The notes: generated from the letters alone by a model not told the origin. Positions 35,824-47,174 are shown, counted from the first letter of the stretch. The stretch: 64,000 nt of DNA from Callorhinus ursinus (GCF_003265705.1 NW_020313056.1:9557939-9621938); one strand, 5' to 3'. Made by a program: numbers and translations.

Positions 35824-36022
35824 TTTTTTATTTTTTTAAGATTTTATTTATTTGTGTGTGTGTGAGAGAGAGGGAGAGCACAAGCAGGGGGGGAGGGCAG
35901 AGGGAGGAGCAGACTCCCCGCTGAGCTGGGAGCCCAACGCAGGACTGGATCCCAGGACCCTGGGGTCACGACCTGAGCCGAAGGCAGACGCTTCACGACT
36001 GAGCCGCCCAGGCGCCCCTGTT
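35824..36022 (-). mobile_element. SINEC, antisense, with GT-rich body
   Basis: A minus-strand SINEC with duplication CTGGTGTCATTCT at 35811-35823 and 36023-36035. A short GT run (about 35855-35864) sits beside the tail. Confidence 0.94.
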
Positions 36023-36111
36023 CTGGTGTCATTCTCAGGATAAAGTGAAAATTGGAGTATGAATGCTCTTTGGAAGAAAGTAGAGTGGTTTTCTGTGCAG
36101 TAGAAAGGTTT

Positions 36112-36232
36112 CTTTTTGTTTTTTTTAAAGTGTGTTTATTTAAGTAATCTCTACTCCCAATTTGGGGCTTCAGCTCACAACCCCGAGATCAAAAGAGTCA
36201 CGTACTCCACTGACTGAGCCAGCCAGGTGCCC
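36112..36232 (-). mobile_element. Short, old SINEC-type element, antisense
   Basis: About 120 bp with the complement of the CAN SINE head, GACTGAGCCAGCCAGGTGCC, and a T-rich end. It lacks the pyrimidine-rich body. Flanks CAGTAGAAAGGTTT (36098-36111) and CAGTAGGAAGGTTT (36233-36246) differ by one base. Confidence 0.9.
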
Positions 36233-37464
36233 CAGTAGGAAGGTTTTTAAATGCAGTTTGATCCTCAGGGTGACTTGTAAAAATAATGTGTTATCATAGC
36301 TAGAAAAAATCGCATGTAACAGTGAAGCTACTTGCAGTGGCCTCATGCTCTCTGTAGTTACAGCCTCAGGGGACAGTGTGACTTTGGGGGTAGTTTGTGG
36401 TGAACGTCAGTGGTTGCAGATCCTTACTTCTGCTGATCTTCCTGATAATCACTGATCTTTCCATCTGACCTCTCACCAGTCTGGTTAGATGGCTGCCATC
36501 TAGCTCTAGGAATATGGCTGGCAAGGGACTCGTTGTGGGAGGAGGGGCAATCTCTCCTTGGCTGCTTTCTGGCCATGTGCTTGGGCTTGCATCCTGAGTT
36601 TGATCTCCGATCGCTGGCTCCTCGCCCTCCCCGCATCCTTCCTAAGCTGCTTGTCCTTTTTAGTCGTGAGACTGGTTTACTTAAAACCAGATAAGTTAAT
36701 CCGTAAATCCACTTTACAGAACACGCAAGGAAATGGCAGGGTGTTGCAATACGGTGGAAGTGGGTGAACGAGCCAGTCCCCTTTGCGGGGAGGGGTTCTT
36801 TGTCCTCAGTTTCCCCATCTGAAAAGTCCGGATAATCGCAGCCCCCCTTCTTGGGTCACTTGAGGATTCGGGAGGGGACGCATGTACAGCACTCAAAACA
36901 GTGCTCCTTCATTGGCTCGGAGTAAACGCTCCGTAAACGTCAGGAGGAGCAGGGGCAGAAGAGCAGGATTTCATTCTTACTTTTTTTTTTAGATGAAAAA
37001 GTATCATGCAACTTTAGCTACAGCTCATACCCGGTGTGGCCCGACCCTCCTGCAGGGGGTCACTCGGGGAGCAAGCCCCATGGACTTTTGTGTGAAGCTC
37101 ACAGTAATAAGAAATGCATGTTCTTAATAAGAAGGAAATAGGGCACACTTGTCTTGCTGGCTCTGGAAATGCTGGTTGCCCACTCACCCATGAGGGTACA
37201 GAAGGAAAATAGGAGTGAGGAAACATAAAATTTTTATTAAAAAAAAAAAAAAGACCATAAACAGAAATGGTCATAGGTCCTTCCACCCTTCCTGGGATGC
37301 TCTACGCTCCAGGGGGCTATGGTCTCTCCCCTTCGGAGACCCCTGCTGTAGACCAGTAGTCTCATAAAAAGTCCTTCAGGTTGTCAGGTTACCTTCTAAA
37401 AGGCAGCCCTCCCTCCCCTCCCTGGGTAGTAGAGGTTGGTGGGTAGGAGAGGGGGGCCATCCTG

Positions 37465-37630
37465 TCTGGGTTCAAATCCCAGCTTGCTCACTGACCAGCT
37501 GTGTGACCTTGAACTAGTCACTTCCCTGCTCTGTGCTTCAGTTTCTTTATCTGTAAAATGAGAGTTGTCGTAAGGATGAACTGTACTTGTATAAAATACT
37601 TAGAACCGTAGTGGGCGCGTGGTAAGCTTT
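37465..37630 (+). mobile_element. MIR, sense
   Basis: Includes GGGTTCAAATCCCAGC, CTGTGTGACCTTGAACTAG and ATCTGTAAAATGAGAG. Confidence 0.85.
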
Positions 37631-40072
37631 CCTCATCTTCTCTCCACGTTAATGCTTCAGTTTGAGCGAGCCTGCACTGTCCGCAAGTCTCTAGCCCTGG
37701 CTGGTGGAAACCTTGGTTCTCAGCCTCTTCCCTGTGCATCTGATCCTCAGCACCACCCCTGACCCAGGTTCAAGGATTCTGGGGAGACTGAGGGCCATCT
37801 GGGCTTCTCAGCAGGGCTAGGGTGGATGGGGGCATCCCCCTGTAGTGTCCTTGGCAGTTCAAGTGTATTTGCTAGGTGGTCTTTGGCCAAGGCTGGAGGG
37901 GCAGCTTCCCAGGCTGGGTTCACTGCTCTTTGCAGTCCCTAGACGTTGACAGAGGGAGGTCAGGTGTAGGCCTGTGTGATGTCGGGGTTCTGGGCCCTGC
38001 AGCCAGGCCAGGTACCAGATTCACATCCAAGCAGCTAAAATCCCTCTTTGGAGGCTGGAAGGTGGAGGGTGGCCATGAGTGAGGTGACGGGATGAGGCGG
38101 GGAGGCAGGCGGCCTCCAGGAGCTGCTGGATGGCTTCTGCCCTGAGCTGACCCATGGGCCGTGGGTAGAGCCTCATCACCCCGAGAGTCATGCTCACCCT
38201 GTTGGTGAGGATACTGGGGGCCCAGGGGGCTCTTCGTCATGAGAGCCCCGAGCCCTGGTGCAGCGGGCTCACTCCCTCGCTGGTGGCTGTGTGCGGAGTC
38301 TGATGCCTGTCTGCAGCATGCAGACGTCGGTGCTCTGGTTTCTGTTCACAGGTGCCCATGCCTGCCCTAGGCAGCCTAGCCCTTGACCACAAGGAGGCTC
38401 GTGTCCCAGGACCCCAAGTGGGCCCCAGAGGGATCTCTGGCATTTTTGGGTGATGAATGTGCTGTGCTCAAGGGACACAGCACGGAGCAGGGGAGACTGC
38501 AGTGGGCAGTTAGCAGAAAGCCTGATTTCTGCGTTTCTAGAACCAGTTCCCCTTCCTGGGCCTCAGAAATAACTGAGTCAGCATACCTCATTGGATGTGA
38601 ACTCCTCTTTGGTTCTGGGTGTCGCGTGTTTGGGGAAGGAGACTGTGCACACTTCTCCCTCTCTCTTTCTCAAGTTCATTTCTGGGCAGAGACAGCATCA
38701 CGCATCATTCTCCTCCTCTGTAATCTGTAGGTCTGTCAAACAAACCTCCCTGAACCCCTCTTTCGTGTAGTATCCCTCGGGCGTAAATGTCACAGGCACC
38801 CCACTGTCTGCCTATTGATGGGCCTGGTCCTACTCTTGATGTGTGGGTTCAAGCACCTGGTTGGCTGCCGAAAGGAGGGAAGATGGCATAAATGAGGTAG
38901 AAGTTGATTTCTCAGCAGGAGAGCAGGTGGGCGGGTGGGCAGCTCTGCTCCCTGTGGACCCAGGTTCCTGCCTGCTTCTTGCTCCACCGTCTGCTACTGT
39001 GTATGCCGTGTTCTTGGTTGTCTTCCAGCCTGTGACAAGAGGGAAGGGAGGGAGAGGAGAGGAAGCTATTTTCTTTCAAGGAAATATTGTAAAAACAGGG
39101 CACACTGGCCATACTTTAGTCACATGACCCACATGGGTACAAGGGATGCTGGGAAACGGAGTCTGTGCTTGGCCAGCTGAGTGCCAGCTAACTCCATTCC
39201 TGTGACAGGTAGGAGCCTATGTGGCTGGCATCCGGGGCCCTCCCAGGTGTGTTTCCAGCCCCCTCTCATTTAGCACTTTGAGAGCTCTGTGCCCCACTCT
39301 TGGTCATGCCCAAGCTCCAGACAGACCTGTGCCTCTCCTGACCCCACCAGCTGGGACGTCACGGAGGTTCAGGGAGCTTCACACACACGGAGCGTTGTGG
39401 CCACCTCCGTCACTTAGCATAGATGACCAGGTAGAGTTTGAGAACTGCTTCCATCTGTGTTCCTCTCTGTAGCTAGGGTAAGTGCTCCCAGAATCCTGCC
39501 CCGATGGTGTTCATACTGTTTATCACCTGCTCTACAGGCATTTATTGAGTATCTGCTGGGTGCCCGAGAGGGTTACAGGTGCTTGGAAGACGGTGGCAAA
39601 TGCTGACTAATGCTTGATAATGCTTCCTGTCCTTAGTGGAAGGGGCATTCTAGTGGGGTCAGTGATTATCATCACAAGGTAGGACATAAATGAGGAAGGG
39701 ATAGGCAAAAACAAAACAAACATGAAAAGCCCCAAACCCCAAGCAAGAACTGAACCAAAATAAAACCAGATGCCAACTCAGGCTGGGTGGATCACTTCCC
39801 CTCCCCGAGCCCAGGTTTCTCTCCTAAGAAATGGGCATCTCCATGCGCTCTTCCTGGCACTGTTCCGGCGTGCTCGACAGACAGAAGCCATTGATCAGAT
39901 CGTTTGGATTTTTCTGGCTGCTGAGAGAGTTCCTGCAGTGGTGCATTTAAAATGGTTTTGGGGTGCGAGCAAGGCAGTGGTAGGTTCTGTCTCTGGGAAG
40001 GAAGTGCGGATATCCCCGAGTGCTCTCCTGGATTTACCAGCTCATGCCCTGCTCCCCTCGTCACTCTCTCAG

Positions 40073-40206
40073 GGCTCCAACCTCACGGACATCTGCACCC
40101 AGCTCCTCCTGCAAGGGACTTTGTTAAAAATCTCCGCGGGCAACATCCAGGAGAGGGCCTTCTTCCTCTTCGACAACCTCCTTGTCTACTGCAAGCGGAA
40201 ATCCAG
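40073..40206 (+). CDS. PREX1: PREX1 exon F: N-terminal half of PH domain, residues about 262-306
   Basis: A 134-nt exon, 44 codons plus two bases of an arginine codon split with exon G. It starts [12 protein letters not shown] and ends YCKRKS. It encodes the first PH strands. K280 (in LLKISAG) and R289 (in IQERAFF) match residues that bind the PIP3 headgroup in human P-Rex1. The [14 protein letters not shown] strand is a standard PH beta-3 signature. The acceptor is CTCTCTCAG/GG. The donor is CAG/gtgagt, a full-consensus site. Phase changes from 0 to 2, so skipping this exon alone would break the frame. Confidence 0.97.
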
Positions 40207-40359
40207 GTGAGTTGCTGGGGCGGCTGGGGGCTGGGCTGCCCAGGTGGGCCAGGAGGCAGGAATTCGGTGGGACCTTGACAGTCTCTCACGGTGACACCTT
40301 AGGCTTGTCACTTCCCTCTCTGGGCCTCCCTTTTCTGAGTTGAGGGGTTTGTTCTAGAT

Positions 40360-40699
40360 CAGCACTGCCTAATAGAAATATAATGTGAGCCATACGTCTT
40401 ATTTAAAATTTTCTAGCAGCCACTTTAAAAAAAATCAAAAAGAAATAGGCAAAGTGAATTTAAATTATATATTTTATGTTTTCCAATCTGTCTCTAAATA
40501 TTATTTTAATGTATACAACAAATATATAATCAATTTTTGAAAGTTATTAAAGAGATATTTTGCATTTTGTTTTGTACACTAAGCCTTCAAAATTGGGTGC
40601 ATATCTTAACACGTAATGGCACATCTCAGTTTGTCCTAGCCTTGTTTTAGGTGCTCAGCAGCCACATGTGGCTTGTGGCTGTTGTATTGGACAGTGTGG
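40360..40699. mobile_element. hAT-type DNA transposon remnant with 8-bp TSD
   Basis: A 340-bp A/T-rich element with short inverted ends (CAGCACTGCCTAATAG at the left; GTATTGGACAGTGTGG at the right). Exact 8-bp duplications TTCTAGAT flank it at 40352-40359 and 40700-40707, the size made by hAT transposases. It has no coding capacity. Confidence 0.8.
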
Positions 40700-40879
40700 T
40701 TCTAGATGGTCATAGATATTTGGGGATTCTTTGTGACACTGACATCCTGTGATTCTAAGATCCAAAGGTGGGGGATTCAAGGGCAGAGGGCTCTTTCACT
40801 ATTAAGCTTTTTGAGGGAAAGAGTAGTACCTTTGTCGCTTTTGTGTCTTTCCCTGGAGCTTCCTACACTTTGTAGAGTC

Positions 40880-41535
40880 GAGGAGTGAATGGACGAGTGG
40901 TGAGTGGTAGACACATACAGGTGCATGCAAGCTTGCAAGTGTGAATGATGGGACGTGTGGGCAGATGGGAGGCGGGATCGGTGCATTGGCAGGGGTTGGA
41001 GGATGAGTGGATGGTGGATGAAGGGGGGCGGGGAGGATTGTGGGTGGATGTGTGAATTGATTCGTGGATGGATGAGTGAGTGGGTGAAGGAGCGAATGGG
41101 TGAGTGGTTGGAGGTGTAGGAGATGGCTGGATGGAGGGATGGACAGAAAATGGGGAATGTGTGGATGTTTGGATAGTTGGAGAAGTGGATGAAGACATGA
41201 TGAGCTGGCAGCGGTGCGTTCAGATGAATGGTGAGTTGGGGCCTTCAGGCATGATATTTAAATGAATGGGTAGATGGGGGGATGGTCATAAGATGGGAGA
41301 TTTGTGGGTAGATGGTCGGATGGATGGATGGTTGGATGGATAGATGGATGGATGGTTGGTTGGTAGTTGTTGGGGTGGTTGGATTCTGGGATGGAGGGTT
41401 GGGTAATTGAACGACCAAGTGGGTGGATGGGTGGGTGGATGGTTGGAGAGGGAGCACTGGGAGACAGAGGGGTAGGGGAATGAGTGACCGGCTGGCTGGC
41501 TGGCTGGGTAGCTGGGTGGATAGATTGGTGGACTG
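40880..41535. repeat. Degenerate TGGA tetranucleotide array
   Basis: About 650 bp of TGGA/GGAT-like units. The most regular parts are 41311-41365 (TGGATGGATGG) and 41421-41445, and a GGCT run lies at 41490-41503. The reverse strand has long stop-free frames from this bias, not genes. Confidence 0.9.
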
Positions 41536-43144
41536 AGAGGTCCCTGCCTTTCAGTTTTCTGAAGAAGTCCTTTCTGAATCCTCCTTCCTGTTGTCTTGTT
41601 TTAGGGCTGAAACAGTGACTTTCCAGAGGCTTCTTTACTCTTTTATCTAGGAAACGCTAAGGCTGAGGGGAGGTCCAGACCCTGGGCCCTACCGTCAGCA
41701 ATGCCTCCACCCTCCTCTGGGCTCTAGGCGTGTCACTTACTGTGCCTGAGCCTCTGTCTCCTTGTCTGTTTCTGCTGGCCTCCTGAGGTTGTCGTGAGCA
41801 GCCTTGCCATAGGATGAATGACGGCGTTCCTTGCGTGTTCGTGGGCTTCTCTTTCTCCTCCAGCCTGGCCTCTCCCGAGCCTCAGTTTTCTCTTCTGTAG
41901 AATGGGGATGATAAACCCCTTCTTACAGCAGAGTTTGGTGTGGAGCCAAGCTCCTTACGGTTCACATTTCTCTGGCTCTGTGACTTTGCCTCTGTTTGCC
42001 TCAGTTCCCTTATGTGCAAAACCGGGTGAATTAGCGTATGTATCTCAAAGAATCATTGTGAAGAGCAGATGTGTTAGGCATGCCCAGTATGTAGTAAAGC
42101 TCACAAAATAAGGGTTAGCTGCTATTACCGTTAGTTAACTTACCTCCATCCGTGTTGGGTTCCTGTTCACCCACAGGTGCAGCTCCAGGCACAGAGTAGG
42201 CACTTCAACCACAGGCCCCGTCCTGTGGCCTCTGCCCTTCTGCCCAGTTCTGGGTTTGGTCCTTCTGGTTGAAGACGTTGGCCTCCGTCTTCGGCCATCT
42301 CCCGGAGCGTGTCTTCTTTATTTGCTGTTTCATTGCTGCCCACTCCATTAGATCTGTGTCTCATGTCCCTCAGCCCCCCCATTAACACCCCCTTTTCCTT
42401 CTTCCTTGCTTCCCACCTGTTCTCACTGGGCCCATCCTGAGAGTCCTCCGCCCTTCCCTGCCAGCCGCCCTGGGCTGTCTGAAGCAGGCACTTTCCCCAG
42501 AACACTGGGGTTTAGAAAACAGAATGTCCCTTCGGGTGGGGCGTGTGACCTGCTCCAGCTTTGGCTGAGTTTGCTCATTACGCCCTGGTGCAGGCCCTTC
42601 CTCCGTCGGCGTGGTCACACCTGTCGGAGCAGTGGGTCCCACGTGGGCCTTCTGGGGCTGACCCTGGGGCTGCCATGAGCTGCCTGCCTCAGTTCTGTGA
42701 GTGGGCCAGGCTGGCTGGAGGGAAAGGGTACATCTGTCTCCTGAGAGAAGGTGGCTGGCGGCCAGCATTCCTGCCTCTGGATGGGGAGCCAGAGGGCCGG
42801 GCTCCAAGAGGTCCCAGAGGGATCGGGCAGCAGTGGATGGAACTGCCGGCCTGCCGGATGTGGTCACAGGAAATGCCTGTCACTGCTAGGTGTCTGCCGA
42901 TGGTTTTGTCTTTGCTTGGGTCATGTGGGGCACCGCCCGTCCGGGACATGGGTCAGGGAAGGTCTCTGACTCAGAGTGATCCTGGCCTCATTTAAAAGTC
43001 GAGTCTTCTTGGATATCAGAAGTGGAAGGAGTGTTCTAAGAGCCCACCTCCCCATTCTTCGGAATGGGAAACTGAGACCCCCAAGAAGAGAAGAACCCAA
43101 GAAGAGCTCATCTCTAATACCTCAACTGCTTGTTTGCATCTTAG

Positions 43145-43355
43145 AGGTAACACGCAGTGCTTAAGGACACAGAGGCCCTGCCGCTCACTAGCCGTGCGGC
43201 CTTGGGCAAGTTACATCAGCTTTTTGTGCCTCTGTTTTCCTGTCTGTTCAATGGGGATAAAAGTAGTCCCCATCTGATAGGATTGTTTTTATAGATGAAG
43301 TACGATAAAACATGTAAATTGGTTAGAATAAGGCCTGGCACGTGTATGGAAAGGA
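43145..43355 (+). mobile_element. MIR, sense
   Basis: Includes CGGCCTTGGGCAAGTTACAT, TCTGTTCAATGGGGATAAAA, AATAAGGCCTGGCACG. Confidence 0.85.
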
Positions 43356-43639
43356 GAAGAGTTACCACTCTGTCTTCCTTTGGGGGTCTTGCACACAGCT
43401 CAGCTCACACTTAAGTTGTGTCTGGACCAAGACTCTTCATTTTCATCACAACTCCTGCCCCAGACGTTTTCCTCCTTGAGTCTTCCTCATTCTGAGTAAA
43501 CGGCACTAAGGTTTACCCAGGAGCCCAGGCCGGAACCTTAGTTGACCTTGATGCTGACCTGCCTCACCCCAAACCCACTTCTTCAGCAAGTCCTTTCCAT
43601 TCTGTCCCCAGACTTTGCCAGAACTTCAGTGTCATTCCA

Positions 43640-45235
43640 ATAAGAATTCTAAGAGGGAGTTTTTATGTACGTATGTGTATATGATGGTAACATTTACCTG
43701 GAAATACAAAAATAGCCTCTACAGTTTTGAAAAAGGACAAAGCTGGGGGCCTCGTACTGCTGGTAGCCGGGCTTACTATTCAGCTGCAGTAATTAAGACA
43801 ACGTCGTATTGGTGCCAAATCAGACAAAGAGTTTAGTGGAATAGAAGAGCGAGTTCAGGAGCAGACCCCCATGGAAGTGTTCCTTTGAATTTCAACAAAA
43901 GTGCCAGGGCAGTTCAATAAATGATGCTTGGTTCGTTTGATATCCGATGGGGGAAAATGAGTCTTGACTGTTAGCTCACACAGTAACACAAAAAAATCAA
44001 CTTCAGATGGATCACAGATTGAAATGTGCTGGGTAAAGCCATTAGGTTTCCAGAAGAAGGCATAAGAGACTACCTTCATGATCTGGCGGTAAGCAAAGAT
44101 TTCTTAAATAGGACAAAAAGTGTCATTCTAAAGGAAAAATAGATTCATCAAATTACATTAAAATTAAGAACACAAATCAAAAGGCACTGCGAAGAGAGTA
44201 AAAAGGTAAGCTATGGACTAGGGATCTTCGCAATCCATATAACTGACAGGGGACTCACATCTGGAATGTATTAAGAAGTCCTATAAGCCAAATTTGGCCC
44301 TCTGTTTTTATAAATAAAGGTTTATTGGCACACGGCATGCCCATTTGTTTTGGTGTTGTCACTGGATGCTTTCCTGCGGCAAGGACAGAGTGGAGTAGTT
44401 GACACAGAGACATGAAGCCCCCCAAACTGAAAATGTTTACTGTCTATCTGGCCCTTTTCAGAAAACATTTGCCAACTCTTGCTATAAATCATTAAGAAAA
44501 AGACAACCCAACAGAAAAGTGCTCAAGGGACAGTCATTTCACAAAAGCCCATGCATGGCCCACAGGACCAGATGGCCAGTAGACATGAAAAGGTGCTTGG
44601 CCTTGTTACTCATCAGGGAAATATAAGTGAAATGTTTAATGAGCCACTACTCCGTGCCCACCAGAATGGCCAACATGGAAATTAGCTACAGAGGATGGGG
44701 ATCCACTGGAATGTTCCTTACTCTACCGGGGCAGGGAGAATTGGTGCAACGACTTTGGAAAACAGCTTGGCATTCTCTGGTGAAGCCCACCGTGTACATC
44801 CCTTGTAACTCAGCAGTTCAGCCTCTAGGTAGATCACCTGCAGAGACGTGCACGTGTGTTCTTCACAAGACGTGCAGGAATGGTCACAGCAGTGCCAAAC
44901 GGGAAGCAACCAACATACCCGTGGCCATCACCCTTTGTGATTCCATGTATGTGAAGTTCCAAAACAGGCAGAGTGAAGCCACGGGGTCAAAGGTCAGGAT
45001 AGTGGTGACCCTTGTGGGGGGACGGGGCAGGGGTGGGGGGAGTGACTGGGAAGGGGGCACGGTGGGGGGCTTTGGGGGTGTTTATAGGGATAATAGAGGT
45101 GTGCTCACTCTATAAAAGTTAAACAAGCCCCATCCTTCTTCGGGCATTTTTTTCCTGTATGGATTTTATACTTTAATGAAAAGTTTATAGAAGCTTGTAT
45201 ATACGCACACCTGTATAGGTACGCATGGGTTGGCA
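43640..45235 (+). mobile_element. Ancient L1 (ORF2 end and 3' region), split by hAT-like element
   Basis: Sense-orientation decayed L1. The text at 43720-43900 (TTTTGAAAAAGGACAAAGC, GCAGTAATTAAGACAACG) matches the end of ORF2. The 3' region resumes after the insertion at 44287-44478 (AAAAGGTGCTTGGCCTTG, CAGGGAGAATTGGTGCAACG). Open frames here are repeat-derived. Confidence 0.75.
44287..44478 (-). mobile_element. hAT-like MER-type element, same family, inside L1
   Basis: Contains GCCAAATTTGGCCCTCTG and CAGAAAACATTTGCCAAC. It splits the ancient L1 at 43640-45235. Confidence 0.65.
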
Positions 45236-45334
45236 CACACAAACCATTGCGCTGCTCATTGGCTTCTAGTTCCCCCTGCTTTCTGTTGGCCCCCTCTGCG
45301 GTCCCTTCTTTGCAGGCCGCCATGGGGAGTCCTT

Positions 45335-46265
45335 TATAACCTAGACCAGATCATGTTCTTCCTCTGCTTAGACCCTCCATGGCCCCCATCTCACACGGAG
45401 GAGCCCATTTTTACCACGGCCCAGAGGACCCCGCAGGATCTGGCCTGTGTGGCCACTCTGAACCCTGGCCCCCCACTCGCCTTCACCCACTCAGCGTCAG
45501 CCACCAGCTGGCTGGCTGCTCCTTACAACATGGCATGGGGCCTGTGTCCTCCGCCTGGAATGTTCCTCCCCAGATACCCTTCCAGGTTCCTCCCTTGCTC
45601 CAAAGCCACCTCTTCAATGAGGCCTCGCCTGACCACCTCTCCCTTCCCTGTCCCAGTTAAAATCATGCCCCCCACCCTCCCTAACCATCTCCTTGCTTTA
45701 TTATTATTATTTTTACAAACCTTCAATATATTTTTTTTTAATTAAAAACATATACATTGCATTCATTAAACATTCTTTTCATCTAGAGCCAAGGTCTCTT
45801 CTTTGAGGATAAGTTCACTCTTAACACAAAAGCAACTCACCTTTATCAAGTCTTTCCAAAACAGTCAACTTAATGATCAGGGAGACAACTCTCTTTCCAC
45901 ATTCATATGTTCTCATGTATATAATACGTAGTTTACCCAATTACAATAACAGGTGCACATCAGGCAAATAGATTTGGGAACATCACCCACCTGGAGGAGA
46001 AGAGGGGCCTGCGTGTACCACAGAGTGGCCTTTGAGCCCTGAGACTTCATTTTCTGCTTTATTTTAACCACACATTTAGCACTCCTGACATAACTTGTCT
46101 TTGACTTTTCTGCTTAGCTTCTGTCTCTGTGCCCCCTGCCCCCTCGTATTGGAGGATGAGTTTTCAGAGACTTTGTTTTGTTCACTGCTGCAGGCCCAGC
46201 AGCTAGTGGAGTGCCTGGCACTCAGTAGGTATTCTCTAAAGTGCTTGTTGAATGCATGGGTGAGT
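45335..46265 (+). mobile_element. L2, split by candidate retroinsertion
   Basis: The left part (45335-45715) carries GCCTGGAATGTTCCTCCCC and CAATGAGGCCTCGCCTGACC. The right part (46046-46265) carries TTTGTTTTGTTCACTGCTGC and GTGCCTGGCACTCAGTAGG. Confidence 0.8.
45713..46045 (-). other. Candidate retroinsertion (3'-UTR-like) inside L2
   Basis: About 330 bp of non-L2 sequence interrupts a continuous L2. On the minus strand it ends in an A/T-rich tail preceded by AATTAAA-like text. TGCTTTATT occurs at both edges (near 45694 and 46056). It may be a reverse-transcribed 3'-UTR fragment. I cannot identify a source gene, and no protein is visible. Confidence 0.35.
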
Positions 46266-46794
46266 GACTCCCCTTGGCCCCAACTTGGCATCCTCTCCAT
46301 AGGAAGCACTGGTCAGATGTTTGTTCAGTCACTGAGTGAGTGGCAGATGGACCTGAGTGAGGGAATGAATGGTGGGCAGGTGGACATGGATGGTTGGGTG
46401 GACTGCCTACTCCAGGCACCCTTCTTCTCTGGTCAGATTTCAGGAAGGTACCCCTCTGTTAGACACTCTGAGAGCCCCGCCCCTACTTTTTAGCCAAGAG
46501 GAATGAGTTTCTGTTGCTTCCGGTTAGTTTCTTGTCAATGTAAACTGGTTAGCTATAGCTCTGTGAGGTCAGCAAGGCGACTAGCCTAATTTCGAGATGG
46601 AGGAATTGTGTCTGGAACGGAGAAGTGACTTGTTCAAGTCACCCATCCACCGGCCAAAAACCCATGCTTCTGAGCCCGGTGCAGTGCTCCTGCCATCTTG
46701 GGCACCCTTCCAGATTACTGCTCTGCTTCCCTTTGCTCTTTTGAGCCCCCGTTAGGTGAGACATAGGGGTTGCTGACTTCCCGCTGTCTTTCAG

Positions 46795-46913
46795 GGTCAC
46801 TGGGGGCAAGAAATCCACCAAGAGGACCAAGTCCATCAATGGCTCCCTCTACATCTTCAGGGGTCGAATCAACACTGAAGTCATGGAGGTGGAGAATGTG
46901 GAAGATGGGACAG
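46795..46913 (+). CDS. PREX1: PREX1 exon G: middle of PH domain, residues about 307-345
   Basis: A 119-nt exon of 39 codons flanked by split codons (arginine 306 upstream, alanine 346 downstream). It begins [16 protein letters not shown]. The lysine-rich stretch is the basic beta3-beta4 loop that aids binding to acidic membranes, and its serine at 313 is a reported P-Rex1 phosphosite. R328 (in YIFRGRI), a PIP3-site residue, is present. Position 310 is glycine here against serine in the human sequence I recall. The acceptor is CTGTCTTTCAG/GG. The donor is CAG/gtagac, non-consensus at +4 to +6, so this is one of the two weakest donors in the window. The phase is 2 to 1, so skipping it alone shifts the frame. 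Confidence 0.97.
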
Positions 46914-46977
46914 GTAGACCCTAACCCCAAGGCCCACCTAAGCCCCAGCCCCACCTGCTCTGTGGCTCTGTTCAGTC

Positions 46978-47163
46978 TTTTTTTTTTTTTTTTTTAAGAG
47001 GTGGGGAGGGACAGAGGGAGAGGGAGAGGGAGAGGGAATCTTAAGGAGGCCAATGCGCTGGGCATGGAGCCCGTTGTGGGGCTTGATCTCACGACCCTGA
47101 AATCATAACCTAAGCTAAAATCTAGAGTCTGATGTTTAACTGACTGAGCCACCCAGGTGTCCC
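46978..47163 (-). mobile_element. Older SINEC-type element, antisense
   Basis: A long T run, GAGAGGGAGAGG body and diverged head complement (ACTGAGCCACCCAGGTGTC). The flanks show only a weak TCAGT-TTTTTT duplication. It lies just 64 bp after the exon G donor. Confidence 0.9.
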
Positions 47164-47174
47164 TCAGTTTTTTC

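Larger units (their letters stand above)
33327..40072 (+). other. PREX1: PREX1 intron E-F
   Basis: A 6.7-kb intron. It holds a run of 25 A (33457-33481), a MIR (33735-33842), a 33-bp tandem duplication (33917-33982), a MIR (35590-35735), two antisense SINEs close together (35824-36022 and 36112-36232), MIRs at 36755-36945 and 37465-37630 and an L2 (39530-39680). The stretches 34000-35580 and 37640-39520 have no gene or clear repeat. Part of 37000-37340 looks like an old DNA-transposon remnant that I cannot name. Confidence 0.8.
40207..46794 (+). other. PREX1: PREX1 intron F-G
   Basis: A 6.6-kb intron. It contains a hAT-type element with 8-bp target duplication (40360-40699), a degenerate TGGA array (40880-41535), MIRs (41675-41810, 41865-42110 and 43145-43355), an L1 ORF2/3' end split by a hAT-like copy (43640-45235), an L2 (45335-45715 and 46046-46265) split by a candidate retroinsertion (45713-46045) and a MIR (46555-46705). 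The 42120-43140 stretch shows no gene or repeat that I recognise. Confidence 0.8.

Noticed and set aside
40863..41457. Serine/threonine/proline-rich minus-strand frames
   Set aside because: They are produced by the TGGA array, whose complement reads as Pro/Ser/Thr-rich peptides in every frame.
44627..45115. 162-codon open frame on the + strand
   Set aside because: It falls in the 3' region of an ancient L1.
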